Shown here: in pieces, positions 6,479 to 6,938 of the stretch | Layout of the letters: each line of letters opens with the position of its first letter | Numbering within the stretch: the stretch's first letter is position 1 | NCBI GenBank assembly: GCA_905480065.1 | Contig: CAJQOV010000152.1 | Span: forward strand, 1-6,938 | DNA from: an uncultured Gammaproteobacteria bacterium | Lineage (GTDB): Bacteria > Pseudomonadota > Gammaproteobacteria > UBA9214 | Reading direction: 5' to 3' | Length of the DNA stretch: 6,938 nt | Program-made: the position numbers and the translations under genes | The notes under the pieces: model-generated | Told to the model about the DNA's origin: nothing | Databases searched by the model: none | Seen by the model: only the letters and a program-made list of their open reading frames with translations

Positions 6479-6883
6479 TTATTCCTGCAGCCGCGAATCC
6501 AGCGCCTGCAACCCGACCCGGATATCTTCCTGCTGTGACCTGACCAGCGGCGGGACCATGCACACCTCGATATACCGGCCGATGACCTCTCCGTCCTGGT
6601 TGCGATGCAGGCTCATCCACACGCCCGGATAGCGGGTCTCGAAAATCTCGCTCGGACCGAGCGCCGACAACCGCACCTGTACCTCACCGCGCCCGAGTGT
6701 CTCGGCAATGCGCTCTTCCTCGCCGGGTCCGAGCGGGATAGCGCGCAGGTCGATCACGCTTTCCGCACCACTGGCAAGCAGCTCCTGCACGGCATGGCGC
6801 ACCTCGTGCAGCAACGGCCCCACGTTCCCGGTCGCGACACTCCCGGGGGTGGCCTGGCAGGAATCTTCAGTGTGGATCTGCAT
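6479..6883 (-). CDS. Short HupH/HyaF-family hydrogenase accessory protein (single C-terminal-type domain)
   Basis: This 134-residue cytoplasmic protein matches the conserved C-terminal region of HupH/HyaF hydrogenase-expression proteins: LLHEVRHAVQELL (24-36), IDLRAIPLGPGEEERI (44-59), LGRGEVQV (63-70), then SEIFETRYPGVWMSLHR (78-94) and IEVCMVPPL (105-113). HupH/HyaF proteins of other hydrogenase operons are usually about twice this length, from memory 280 or so residues. They are thought to assist small-subunit iron-sulfur assembly or Tat proofreading. Its place directly before hynS (21 nt) fits a small-subunit chaperone role. The ATG at 6883 has only a weak GGGG eight bases upstream. The frame stays open to the window edge, so a longer N terminus cannot be excluded. 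The family call is strong and the exact job is inferred. Confidence 0.85.
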   Translation of the reverse strand: MQIHTEDSCQATPGSVATGNVGPLLHEVRHAVQELLASGAESVIDLRAIPLGPGEEERIAETLGRGEVQVRLSALGPSEIFETRYPGVWMSLHRNQDGEVIGRYIEVCMVPPLVRSQQEDIRVGLQALDSRLQE

Positions 6884-6938
6884 GCTGCTTACCCCGCAAC
6901 GGAAACAGCGCGGGACCTGGCCCGCGCAAACGGAGAAC

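Noticed and set aside
6908..6927. 7-bp GC-only hairpin (GCGCGGG / CCCGCGC, 6-nt loop) upstream of the HupH-like gene
   Set aside because: It could form by chance in high-G+C sequence, no T-tract follows in either direction, and it may be inside the coding end of an upstream gene that cannot be read from 55 nt.

Overview
The window carries most of one minus-strand operon for a membrane-bound, periplasm-facing [NiFe] hydrogenase, plus the 3' end of a plus-strand phosphate-transporter gene (pstB) that converges on it. In transcription order, from high to low coordinates, the operon reads: a short HupH/HyaF-type accessory protein (6883-6479), the Tat-exported small subunit (6457-5294), a five-helix b-type cytochrome (5291-4632), an HdrD/DsrK-like iron-sulfur protein (4635-3382), the NiFe large subunit (3328-1607), a HupE-type nickel permease (1567-989) and a cyclic-nucleotide-binding-fold protein with no DNA-binding domain (1002-490). 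The genes lie 2 to 53 nt apart or overlap by 4 to 14 nt. No internal promoter or terminator is evident, so a single transcript is likely, with its promoter beyond the right edge.

The order small subunit - isp1 - isp2 - large subunit is diagnostic. It matches the Isp-type hydrogenases (hynS-isp1-isp2-hynL of Thiocapsa roseopersicina and relatives; group 1e in the usual NiFe classification). The expected role is H2 oxidation at the HynSL dimer outside the membrane. Electrons would then pass through the haems of Isp1 to the iron-sulfur centres of Isp2 on the cytoplasmic side, where they can meet sulfur or thiol/disulfide metabolism. The direction may be reversible. HupE would supply nickel and the HupH-like protein would help assemble or quality-control the small subunit. 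The large-subunit protease and the hyp genes are not in the window.

The host is most likely a sulfur-metabolising gammaproteobacterium (Chromatiales-like). This is inferred from the Isp-type operon, the proteobacterial PstB and the moderately high G+C, and no ribosomal or taxonomic marker is present.

The hydrogenase core is a known type. The less explained parts are three. First, the last gene of the operon encodes a Cys-rich CNMP-fold protein lacking both the canonical cAMP-contacting residues and an HTH. Second, the HupH-family protein is a short, single-domain form. Third, a perfect 26-bp inverted repeat at 430-483 lies between the converging genes and resembles the dispersed palindromes linked to REP-associated (Y1) transposases.
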